Of a stretch of DNA of 64,000 bases, positions 24,633 to 36,250 are shown one piece after another; position 1 is the first letter of the stretch, and every line of letters begins with the position of its first letter. The stretch comes from Erpobdella octoculata. Taxonomy: Eukaryota > Annelida > Clitellata > Hirudinida > Erpobdellidae. A program made the position numbers and the translations under genes. The DNA lies in NCBI GenBank assembly GCA_963978895.1, contig OZ022241.1:40719030-40783029 (forward strand), read 5' to 3'. Below the pieces are notes generated by a model that saw nothing but the letters and a program-made list of their open reading frames with translations, was not told where the DNA came from and did not search any database.

Positions 24633-25286
24633 CTGGAAAAGTGAAAAAAGAAAAGACAATTTTGAAGACAATTAAGCTTTTTTCGACATCAAAACTTTGT
24701 TTAGTTATAAAAAAAGTTTTGCTGTTGTCTATTTTATACAGTTATGCTAAAAATTTCAGGCCTCGGACTAGACTGAAAGTTGGTTTTAAATTGATTTTAA
24801 GATTCCCGTTTCAAATTGCCGAGAAAGTTTCTCGAAAGAAAAAGCTAGTGGCAGAAAGTTTAAAGGAGCAGAGAACCCCATAGCCATGTGAGGGCCATGT
24901 CTATGAGAATAAATGCTCATCTTCGCCCACCACCCCCTTTTAAATGCACCCCGTGACCCACTTCACTCACCGATTTTTCTTAATTTTTGCAAAAAAAATT
25001 GCTACCAACTAACATAATTTTATAACTTGTATCTCATTTGAAAATAAATTATTTTCTAACCAGTTAAATATTGGAGTTAAAAAATAAAAATAATTCAGAG
25101 TAGATGTTCAGGAATCAAACACAACTAAATTTTAAATGCAATAAAAATACCCAAAAAAAACAGTTTTGTCGATTTTATTTGAATAAAAATTAAAGCATAA
25201 GTTAATGTGGTTCTTTTTTTCAAAATCTTTTTTTATTTTAAGTGAAGAACAACCAATGCTTGCAGGCACTGCCATATCGGCCCTCT

Positions 25287-25785
25287 TCAAGGACTGCAGT
25301 AGCAGTTCTTGTCCAACATGTAGTTGTCGATGCCCGAGGCGGACACCAAATGAGCAGCATCGACCACCATTGATCCGTCGACTTGAACCCAGCAGGGGGG
25401 CTTAGTGTTTATGTCATAGTCGACGACTTTACAGATGGAGTTACTCAGACAGATGTTCAGACAGGACTGGAGGTCATAAGACTCGGTCTGCTTCAGGCCC
25501 CAGATCCTGTGGCCGAGGGTTCTCGTCCAGCAGCTAGAGCCTGCGGTTGTCAAATAAATAAAAACAACTAAAAACCACTTGAAAATTACCTAAAAACTCG
25601 GTCGAAAGCAGCTATGCCGGCCTGTGTTACAAATCTCTTTAAACGTTACTTTATATATTTAGCTCATTTTATTAATTTCCATAACTACATTTTTAAATAA
25701 AAACAATGATGAATTGTTTAAATTAACCTTCGGCACTTAAACCAAAGAGAAGCAAAGTGCTTAAAAACAGTCCAACAGCGAACAT
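25287..25785 (-). CDS. Small secreted protein with PAN/apple-like cysteine domain
   Basis: Two exons on the minus strand: 25785-25728 (58 nt) and 25540-25287 (254 nt with stop). They are joined in phase 1 through donor GAAG|GTTAAT and acceptor ACAACCGCAG. The product is 103 residues. Residues 1-19 form a clear signal peptide (MFAVGLFLSTLLLFGLSAE), so it is probably secreted. The mature part has seven or so cysteines, with SCLNICLSNSICKVVDYD followed by PPCWV. This resembles the PAN/apple modules that mediate protein or carbohydrate binding, although at about 80 residues it would be a single minimal domain. A TATA-like stretch lies about 60 bp upstream of the start. No neighbour suggests a pathway, and the specific function is unknown. 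Confidence 0.75.
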
Positions 25786-26481
25786 CGTCTTCGGCTATCT
25801 GATGAATTAAATTAAACTAAAATATTATTCACTAAAAATTGATATATATAAATAGTCATGTCGGATAGAACACCAAATACTAAACGGTAAAGCACATTTT
25901 TACAGTACCTCTAAAGATGATAATAAAAATTGAGAATGGTCTGACAAAGCCTAGTGATGATTATGGGTCGGAAGAAACCATTAATTTATAGGTTTCTAAA
26001 AGATTCAACGCATCCATAAAAAAAGCTTCATTTCTCTTCGTATGATTTGTTGTTTATCAATTTTTCTGAATTATATTACTTGTTGTTGTAACGTTATCAC
26101 CTGTTTTCAACGTATCTTGCACTACACACCGAGAAATGCAAACGGACAACAAGTAGCTTTTGAAAACACGATTAATAGATTGGGTGTGCACACATTTCTA
26201 ACAGTAGGACTGTCGTAAATAGATTTTTATTTAAAATTTTGGTAGCCTTGAGCGGGGATTCTGCTCAACCATTATCAGGTGGAGGGCCACCAAGGGCAGA
26301 CTTTTACACCATAGTGTTAGGGATAGACAATTATTATCTATTAACTGTCTAGAATCTTTTGTCTATGGCCTTAGGCTATTTCTAAGCTTCACTGTTTGAG
26401 TGTCTTTCTTTTTTTGGAAATAAACATAGTTGGCGATTGTGCGTGTTCGTGTCTCTGTCGTATTAGCGTTGTTCTTCCGTA
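25786..26481. other. Intergenic, no gene seen
   Basis: AT-rich sequence between the secreted-protein gene and the pogo-type element. A TATA-like stretch at 25840-25853 could belong to the secreted-protein promoter on the minus strand. Confidence 0.5.
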
Positions 26482-27493
26482 GGGGAGACCGGGGTTATAT
26501 GTTACAAATTTCACTTTTTTGTAAATTGGATGATCCCTATAACCTTAATTTACCTAAGGCCAGTGGGGTTTAGTGCAGCAACATGGTACACTAAGATGAG
26601 GATAAGTAAATCCTGTTATTAGTTCATGGATTTTTAGAAATTATGATTTTAGATGAACCACTCGAATGTAACAAATAACCCCACTACCGGGGTTACATGT
26701 TACAAGGACTGGGGTTACATTGTTACAGATGCATAAAAGACATATTTCGTAAATGTAAAGGGATTATTGTACAGGAACACCTCTAACGATACAAAAAATA
26801 TCATACTCAAATGATTCGCCACAAGCTAGGCTTCTCATCCAACCATCACAAGCTGAGTTGACGTATTTTTTCAGCGGTCCAAATACGCTGCGGTCCAACG
26901 GCTGTAGCTTGTGCGAGCAGTGAGGTGGAAACGTGAGAAGAACGACTCCATTCAGTTTGCAGTGGTCGATAACCTCAATCGACATGTGCGATTCGTGGTT
27001 GTCTAACAATATGAAGACAGGTTTCACTGGTGAGCATCAGCTTATCATGCGGGGCTATATGTTACAAGTGTAACATATATGCTACAAGTGTAACATATAG
27101 CCCCGTTACAAGTGTAACATATAGCCCCAATGTGATTTTTCGTAAAAAACAAGTCACTACTAATACAACGGCCCTGCTACATCGCTAGAAATTGTCTGTT
27201 TATCAGCACATATCACCATGCTACCAACATGCAAAATATGGCAACAGAAGTAATCAAACTAGCTGCAGAAACAAACAAAGTGCACACCTACCTGGAAAAA
27301 AGATATCGACTCGAAAAAAGTTTATTTGCTACAACTTTATCAGTATTGTTTATATTTAAATCAGCATCGCCGGATATTGTCAGATTCACTGTGAGCATGT
27401 GCTGAAACACAGATATTGACTACAAATAAATATACACCATAGATATTATCACTGTAACATGTAGCCCCTGTAACATTGAGCCCCGGTCTCCCC
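26482..27493. mobile_element. Deleted pogo/Tigger-type DNA transposon (1012 bp)
   Basis: The ends are a perfect 13-bp inverted repeat, GGGGAGACCGGGG at 26482 and its complement ending at 27493. Each is flanked by TA (26480-26481 and 27494-27495), the Tc1/mariner/pogo target duplication. Subterminal sequence is rich in variants of 'gttacaagtgtaacatat'. The only coding remnant is a transposase fragment at 26764-27027, so the element is non-autonomous. Confidence 0.85.
26764..27027 (-). pseudogene. Pogo/Tigger DDE transposase fragment
   Basis: An 87-residue fragment of a DDE-superfamily endonuclease (the pfam DDE_1 type of pogo/Tigger elements). It contains LLDNHESHMS, with the second catalytic aspartate, and TFPPHCSHKLQPLDRSVFGP, with the family's conserved PLD motif. 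The DNA-binding N-terminus, first catalytic aspartate and C-terminus are missing, and a stop lies just upstream of the first codon shown. It cannot be active and is a relic inside the inverted-repeat element. Confidence 0.85.
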
Positions 27494-28840
27494 TACATAC
27501 GAGTCCATCACCAGGTGTTTTAAAACTAAAATATTCTTATTTGGTATATGTAGTATACCAAAGTACCTACCTCTTGTCGTGGATCAATATTTGAACCTTT
27601 TTATTAAATGATTTTATTAACTTTCACTTGTCCGGGTGTCCATGGGATGTCCGCGGACGTTTTGAAGCTCTGGAGATCATTATAAAGCTAACCAACTTAA
27701 AAAAAAATTAATTTAATTTACCAACAATGACTATGAAAAAATTTATGAAACAAAAATTATTAAAAAAACTAATTAAAGAAGCATATGATAATGACGACAA
27801 AAATTATCATCGTCATAGTAACTACAAACATTATTTTTATTTACTATTCACCGGTGTAATATTTTTACGATACGATGTCGCTATGAACATTTTCAGCTAT
27901 CTTAAAAGCATGTTTTAATTTTTTTAAATCAACTTACACTTATTTCTTTCTCTGCTCTTTTATCCAGACTTGGGACTGGCTCGCAAAATCAAGGCAGAGT
28001 AAGGGCCAGTAAGGGCTACCGAGAGGGATGGGGAGGGAACGGAGATAATTCCCGGGGAGTCCGAACTTTTTTAAGGGTCCGAATCTGGAGATTAACTCTC
28101 CATTTAACTTTAAAAAATGATAATCTTTAAATAAACGGAAATAAATATCGAAACCTAATTTTAAAAAAAATATCTATAGTTAGTTCCATGTTAAATAAAA
28201 TAATTTGTAATGCGAAAAAATGCCTAATAATATTCTCTTAGATCAACATGTCTTATCAATTTTTAACAATTTAGAGATTCGGTCTAAAAAGGTTGATGCG
28301 ACGGTCGGTAAATAAAGTTGCGCGGCCGCCGAAATCGGTTGAGGTGCGCAGGAGCTGGTACCTATATGACCATTCTTATTTTTTGACACACTTTCATACA
28401 TACATTATAAAGATTAGATCTTAGTTTTTAAATATAGCAAATTAACTATATAAACTAAAGAGAAAAAATACTTTCGAACTATTTTTTCCCAGCTGTCTCA
28501 AAATTAAGACGCCGAGCGTTTAATCGACCGCTTTGATACGCGTATATCGTCAGCAAGCGATCAATCAATATAACAAATTATTATTATTATTATAACAGAA
28601 AACAAAAAGGGGTTATCAAAATAATTTTACGATCCTGTTTCATTGTCGCTGGTCGTTTTATAGACTGGTGTTAGAGATGCGGGTTCAAAAGGAACGACTT
28701 ATTGAAACTACAGTGGCGTAGTGGCGTCACGGCCACTAGGGGGTGAGGGGTGTCATCCAGTGCGGGGGTGACACTATGAGTTAACGCACTGGGTAACACC
28801 GATCCTTTTTTTACGCAACTGTTGATATTGATTCAACTGA
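27494..28840. other. Intergenic, no gene seen
   Basis: AT-rich sequence with no supported exon. A 'cagtggcgtagtggcg' motif near 28713 resembles the end of the small hAT-like elements, but no matching far end was found. Confidence 0.5.
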
Positions 28841-28849
28841 CTCCAGCCC

Positions 28850-29605
28850 CGCAACTAGACGTCATGCTCTGGGGGGGGCGAGCTATCTCTAAAGGGGGGC
28901 GAAAAATGAAAATGGCCAAAAAACCACTAAAATTATATCGAGCTATGAACTTGTACACAGGTTCGAAAAAATAGGTACGTATCTTAGAATTTGGGGGGGC
29001 GAAATCTGCTGCCTTATCCAGTTATGAACTTGTATAATGGTTAACAGGTTTGAAAAAGTAGGTACATATCATAGAATTTGGGAGGGGGGCGAAATCCGCT
29101 GCCTTATCCAGTTATGAACTTTTATAACAGTTTACAGGTTTATAAAGTTCGAAAAAGTAGGTACATATCTTAGAATGGGGGGGGGCAAAATACGCTGTTT
29201 TATCCAGCTACATAACAGGTTTATAAAGTTCAAAAAAATACATGTCTTAGAATTTTTCAGGGGGGGGGGCGAAATCCGCTGCTTTATTATCAAGTTATGA
29301 ACTTGTATACAGGTTCGAAAAAATAGGTACATATCTTGAATTTGGGGGGGGCGAAATCCGCTGCCTTATCCAGTTATGAACTTTTATAACGGTTAACAGG
29401 TTTATAAAGTTCGAAAAAGTAAGTACATATCTTAGAATTGGGGGGGCGAAATACGCTGTTTTATTCAGCTATTTACTTGTGTAACGGTTAACAGGTTTAT
29501 AAATTTCAAAACTACATATCTTAAAATTTTCCAGGGGGGGCGAAATATCTTATAGGGGGGGGCTTTGCCCCCCCTCGCCCCCCCCCCGTAGTTGCGGGCC
29601 TGACT
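28850..29605. repeat. Tandem repeat of about 95 bp with G-runs and inverted ends
   Basis: About seven degenerate copies of a unit with a G-run and 'gcgaaatccgctgcc', 'ttatccagttatgaac' and 'gtaggtacatatcttag'. The array is bounded by 'ccccgcaacta' on the left (about 28847) and its complement 'tagttgcgggc' on the right (about 29589), so it may be a mobile element expanded internally. Confidence 0.65.
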
Positions 29606-30521
29606 GACTCGATTCACCGAGCCCAAAAAAAATCGTTCATCTCGTTATTTGGCTTAGTAGTTGACGTGGAGCTGGAACCTACAAAGCTGAACTTGCCTAC
29701 TAATGCCACTAAGCCAGCAAGATTTTCTAGGGAACTCAGTACTTCCAAGAAGGGGCCCAAATGTTTTCTGGGTGGCTCGCTACTTGCAAAAGGCGGTCCA
29801 AAATCTTTTTCAAATGACACACGTTCTTTTTTTTTTAGAAAACCTGATGACTGGGGGAGGAGTGTTCGTAGGTAGTTTCCCCAACAAAAAATTCAACAAT
29901 TTCAGAGTCACACGTAATTTTCCGATTTGAATTTTTTCATTTAAAATTTCCGTGTGAGGCTCGCTACGGTTTGTGGGACCAATGGGACCCCCGATAGTAG
30001 CTGGGTCTTTCACTAGCTGGATTTGATTCATTTACTAATTAACTTCAACTTTGTCAGCCTCGTGAGATAACCATCTAACTTTAAACTTCAATGTTAAAAA
30101 AATAAATTATACCATTTTAACTATCTCTCTCTCTCTATTCAGCCATTAGCCCGGCCCACTTGAAAAATCTAAAGTTCTTAATTGATTTAAGCCATTGCGA
30201 TATCGATCGAGATTTTTCAAACATTTAGAGTCTTTGTAAAAAAAAAACAAAATAAAGAACGATAATGATAAGCAAAGACTTGACGATCGGTTTTTATTCT
30301 AAGAGTAGACATTCTTCGGCCGACAGTAAAATGCCGTTCTGTTTTCAAGAATGCGAAATGTGAAAGCATGAAACAAATTTAGAATCAAATCCAAAAATAG
30401 ATCTGAGTTATTAATAAATTATAATAATAAATTGTAATTATTATTGTTACTATTATTATTATTATTATTATTATTATTACTCACAAAATAAAAAAAAATA
30501 ATAAAAGCTAACAAAAATAAT
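29606..30521. other. Intergenic, downstream of FBXO7
   Basis: No exon recognised. A short ATT tract lies near 30440-30480. The FBXO7 3' UTR should begin here on the minus strand. Confidence 0.5.
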
Positions 30522-33500
30522 TCAATTAAAGAATAAATTAGAGAAGTTTTGAATTCTTCCTCTCGGAGGTGCTTTCAATACACCAGCTAGTTGGAATTGG
30601 TTTTCATCGTCGAGAGAACTTCCAACATTTGGTCCTCCGCTTCTCCGTACGGCTGGAAAACCGGGCAGGAGCGGATCTGCGGAGTTTAGTCGAGGGTGTG
30701 TTGTTAGAGATGATGGAGAATAATTTAAGAAAAACTTAAGTCCAGTCGTTGTCATATTCACAACATTAATCACCATCATCAAAACCACATGTATCAATCA
30801 TCACACCCACAACCACACATTAATCATCATCATCATCACACGATCACATCAAAACCATAACATTAAACATTACATGATCACATATTAATCATCATCACAA
30901 TCACAATGTTAATCATTACATGATCACATATTAATCATTATCACAACCACATATTAAACAACATCACAACCACACATTCATTATTCATCATTGCTTGATC
31001 ACAGAAAATGAAATCATTTTACAACCTCTCCTCATATCTGGCTGCGGAAGGAACGGAGGTCTACCTAATCCGGGTAATCGAGAGTGATCTAAATTCGGAA
31101 TGAAATGAAAATGAAAGTTTTATTCACAGATTCACGTTACTTCAATCATAATGCAAAAAAAATATATACTTAAAATAAAATGAAATTAACATATTGGATT
31201 AACAATCGAAAAACTGTGACTAAGAAGCTGCAAGGAATGCTTTTTCGAAACCGCGAACGCAAACAAACCTTCTTCAAATCAAGTAGTTGCAATAGAAACA
31301 AAGACAATCAACGGACGCTGGTTGTATATCGGTGAGGCATTCCTTCGCCCGTGGACCCGACAGTCGGCGGTTCGAATCCCGTCTGCATCACCAGCGCCTA
31401 CAAGGGGGGTGTGGGTAGGTGCCTATAAATAAATGGCTGCCTCTGGTTGTTCTGTCTAAATGGGCCCACGAGTGAGGAGTAAAAGTTGGATGTAGTGATT
31501 CGTGGCTTAGACGTCAAACGATTAACGCCACGTTATAAACATCGTCAAACTTATTTATAAATAGAATCCTATGCACAGTATTAACTCACTAACAACCTCA
31601 ACAAATAAAAAAAAAATAAAAAATAAATAGAGTCATAAAAACTTTAACCCACCTAAAGGAAACAGGTCGTAGTCCCCTCCGATGATGGACGGAGGTAGGA
31701 AAGGGTCGGGTCGAGGCTCCCACCCCCTTCCAGGCCAGATGCACGGGAAACTGGATGTCAAGCTATTGCGCATGGCAACATTCCTACGCTCGATTACCAT
31801 CGCATAAGCTTTCTTGTAGAGCTTGATTTTGAAATGATTGAAACATTTTATACTCGACGTAAAAGAAATATAAAATTATATAAAAAAAAACTTAAAGACT
31901 AGTTAATAATTATAAATATTATTATTTATGATTAATTATAAATAATTAAATATATAAAGTTATGTTATCGATTTGAAAATCACAAAAATTTATTGAATTT
32001 GCAAAAAAATGAAAAGTTACGAAAAGAGAATCGAAAATCAATTACCTGCAACCAATTCGCTCCCGGTTCGGCTGTCGTAGAAATTAAAACATTGCAATTA
32101 AATCGTAAAAAAATTAGTTTGTTGGAAAATTTTTACCAATCGGTCGGTCGGGGCACAAGACCAACGACCACCGTACAAAATGCGAAAAACACCAAAGTAA
32201 ACGTTGAAAATTCATAACAAAAAAAAAATTTTACACCGACCTCTGTGACTGGCATATCTGACATGCGTGAAACGTTCGCGGTACTTTTTCTTCCAGACGA
32301 TGTTGTCCGTGCACAGCTGTCGCCACGCGGAACTGGTCTGGGAGAGGTTGAGAAGGCTCCGAACGTTCAGCATCTTTACGATGCATAGCTGTCTCGTGAG
32401 AAAAATTTAAAAGCGAAAGAGTTGTTAAACGCAGCTTTACATTCTATTACATAACTTCGAAAGCCGAATTTAGACTAAAAATGTACAAGAATTTTTAAAA
32501 TATTTTTTTTACGTCATAGAAATACATAAAAATAAGGTTTTTATGGTAAAAAAATTATATAAAAATAAAAAACTTTGGCTCGCCTGTACGTCATAGGGCA
32601 GCGTGGAAAGATCAGGCATGCAAGGGAGACCGAGCTCTGTTGGTGGAAGAATACTTAAAAGTTATTTTCAGAAAATATAAAGTTTTAAATGGAGAATTTG
32701 CATTTATCTGAAAGACATCAGATCTGCTTGATGTAAAACTATTTAAGAAATAAATCATTGGGTGATTATGTTCGGAAAACGAAAATAAAAAATAAGCTTA
32801 CCCCTAAGAGAAAACTGATAGATTGGATTAACGATTTTATCTTTGAAGTTCTTTCTCAAGAGGACAAGTCTATCCAATCTGAACATGCTCCCTGTAACAC
32901 AGTTAAATCATAACCAACATTATTACCGCTGTCGATTGCAATATTAGCATTCAATTTGACACCAATCCAATCAAGGCCAACCAAACAGTGCCGGGTTTTT
33001 CCAAGAACTAAGGTAAAAAGTGAACCAGTCTAGCTTATAACAACATTCACAAACTATCATTACTGCCACCACTAATCATCATCATCGCCACTACTATCAT
33101 CATATCATCATCACTACTAACATCATCATCATCACCACTACCATCATCATCATTGCCATCGTCATTGCCACCACTTCCCTCATCATCACCACTACCATCA
33201 TCATCATTACCACCATTGCCATCATCATTGCCACCACTTCCATCATCATCACCATTACCATCATCACCACCACTACCATCATCACTGCCAGCATTATCAC
33301 CATAACCATTGACAGCATCAGCATCATCATCATCATCCTTATCAACACAATTCCAACCTACCATCGACGTCGCGGTCACCACTGACGTAGTCGAGCAGTT
33401 CAACTTGCATGGACTCCTTGAAAATGACTCCACCTTCCCTCGTGGCAAAACCTAGATAGATAGCAAGCGAATAACATAAAAATTAAAAATAAGTACCAAA

Positions 33501-36215
33501 AGAATAATAATTCAGTCGTAATTTTAATGAGTACTATATAGTCGATGTAATTTAAGATTCAATGTAATAAATATTAAATAATTAACTCATTCTGTATTTT
33601 TAAGAAGAATTATATATTTAAAAGAATTTATTTATAATTTTAATTATATTAAACTAAATAATTATTTTATTATTGATATATTCAGTTGCCAGCACAAGAC
33701 AATGATTCTGCAAGAGCCATTTAAATAACTAGCTAGCTTAATAATTTTCAACAGCAACATCGATGACTTGTTTTGCTCAATCCTTATCATAACCACATTT
33801 CCATTGATATCACCATTGCATCATTACATAAACACCATGATCATTACATATCATCATCACTATCATCATCATCATCATCACATCTAGCCTCAACATAATT
33901 ATCATTGCATCAATGCAATCACGATAACAACTTGCATCATCATCATCATCATCGTCGTCGTCGTCGTCATCATCATCATCACCATCATCATCGTCGTCGT
34001 CATCATCATCATCATCATCATTATATTCGAGCCAACCATGAACAAGACACTTCTTAAACATCCCGATGACCAAGACTTCAAAAGTCAATCCGATCAAGTT
34101 GGGGTGACTGAACTTCATGCTGATATCTTCGTCGTCGTCGACATCCATGCTGTTTTCGCTCTCCTTAATTTAAAAGCGGAAATTTTTTTTTAAAAAGTGA
34201 AAGTTTTAAGTAAAAAAAATAAATTACCATTTTCCTCCTGGATCAAACCACAGTTTCACATCTCACGAATTTCATCAATTAAACAACGTCGATATTTATA
34301 AAACACCTCCTACTACAGAGCTAGGTGGTGCCATTTTTATTACACGCCACGCGGAGAATCGATTTAACCCGCTAATATTCCGATAACATGCACTCCTAGG
34401 AAGCTAGCAGGCGTTGAACCATCAACCTTTCTCATTCAAGTCTAACTCGGCTATCCGTGCACGTATCCTTCACGCACACATATATTCCATCCCTGCGATA
34501 TCACAGCTGCCAAACCAGTATCAACACATCCCCCTGTAAAGCCGTCCGTACCTTTACCGCAGAGCGAAACCCCATCTCGGACATGAGGGAGTGGAGAAGA
34601 ACTCCCAAACCCGTTTCCGGAGATTGCAGCTTCGAACTTCGTTCCAGTTGAAAATATTTCAAAGACTCTCCAAGCAGGTCAGGGATTTCTGTACGAGAAG
34701 AATATAATCGATTACGAGTCAATGATTGAAACAAATTTTTAAACAGAAATGTCAATAAAGATTAATCGCTTGGAACGCGATTACACCGCATTAATATCCG
34801 TCCAATAAAAACATTAGCTAAGTCCAGCTGGTTGCTGGAAATAAACCTGGTGACAGCGTTGAGTTTTGTTCCGGCTGTGTTTCATCATGCGAAAGAGGCG
34901 AGGAAACGTTCGTTGCGGTTCGAGAGATTGGTGACCTAAAAGAAAACAACCAAAACATTTAATTATTGTGTTTTTAATTGTTATTTATAAATATACTAGC
35001 GGGGTTACCCGGCGTTGCCCGGGGTTTTTAGAGGTTTTTCTAATGTTTGTCTCTCTCGCTCCCGTTCCCTTCTCCACTTTCCCGTTTTCGTAGCGTTCCC
35101 GGTCGCATTTCCGCTCTCGGTCGTTTTCCAGCTCCCGGTCGCTTTCCCGCTCAGAAGTTCTGTTATCGATTTTCTCTCTTGCTCGCGTTTCCTTCCAAGC
35201 TTGCTCTCCCGATTCCAGTCGCTTTCCGCGTTCCCGGTCGCTTTCCGCGTTCCCGGTCGCTTTCCGCGTTCCCGGTCGCTTTCCCGTTCCCGGTCGCTTT
35301 CCCGTTCCCGGTCGCTTTCCCGTTCTCGGTCGCTTTCCCGTTCCCGGTCGCTTTCCCGTTCCCGGTCGCTTTCCCGTTTCCGGTCGCTTTCCCGTTCCCG
35401 CTCACGCTTGCTCTCCCGTTCCCGGTCATGCTTGCTCTCCCATTCCCGGTCACGGTAGCTCTCCCGTTCCCGTTTCCGTTCCCGCTCATTTTCTCTTTTA
35501 CATTCTTTCATAACTTCTGTTAGCCTATAAAACGCAAAATAGATTTGCTAAGACTATATATATATATATATATGAATGTTTGTGGGTTAGTTTGTCTATT
35601 ATAGAAACGGGAAAGCACCCGGAACGGACAGCGAGCGGGAACAGAAAAGCAAGCGTGAGCGGGAATGGGAGAGCAAACGTGAGCGGGAACGGGGCAGCGA
35701 CCGGGACGGGAAAACGACCGGGAGCGGGAAAGCGACCGGGAGCGGGAAAGCGACCGGGAGCGGGAAAGCGACCGGGAGCGGGAAAGCGACCGGGAGCGGG
35801 AAAGCGACCGGCAGTGGGAAAACGACCGAAAACGGAAAAGCTAACAGGAGTGGGAAAGCAGGTGGGAAAGGAAACGGGAGAGAAAGAGACAAACATTAGA
35901 AAAACCTCAATAAACCTGGGCAACGCCGGGTATCTCCGCTAGTACATACATAAACACACACACAGACACACATACATGCACATACACATACATACATACA
36001 CACATACATACGCACATACATATATATATATAGTTCCCGCTCGCTCACCCGCTCCGCTCCGCTCATTTTGTGACGGATTTCAAAAATTTTTTTTTTAGTT
36101 TTGATTTTCATTGACTCTCAAGGTTGTGTGAAAATTTCATTACGATCGGATGAATGGTGTAGCAATGCATAAAGGACATTAACATAAATACAATCATTCA
36201 TTTTTATATATATAG

Positions 36216-36250
<35 letters not shown>

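Noticed and set aside
27727..27918. 63-codon plus-strand open frame
   Set aside because: Lys/Asn/Phe/Tyr-rich composition expected of random AT-rich DNA, with no homology or splice context.
31369..31379. Possible tRNA gene at the B-box sequence
   Set aside because: The B box is good, but no complete cloverleaf or matching acceptor stem was found, and the downstream body is shared with another copy, so it is a SINE head.
33047..33448. Asp/Gly-rich open frame with methionine start
   Set aside because: It covers a degenerate CAT repeat; only its upstream end, in another frame, belongs to a real FBXO7 exon (33451-33362).
35005..35511. Long open frames rich in Arg-Glu-Ser or Ser-Arg in the foldback arms, resembling RS domains
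   Set aside because: An 18-bp repeat is a multiple of three, so all frames stay open and give periodic peptides on both strands. No splice sites or RRM accompany them, and the same frames occur at 48892-49617.
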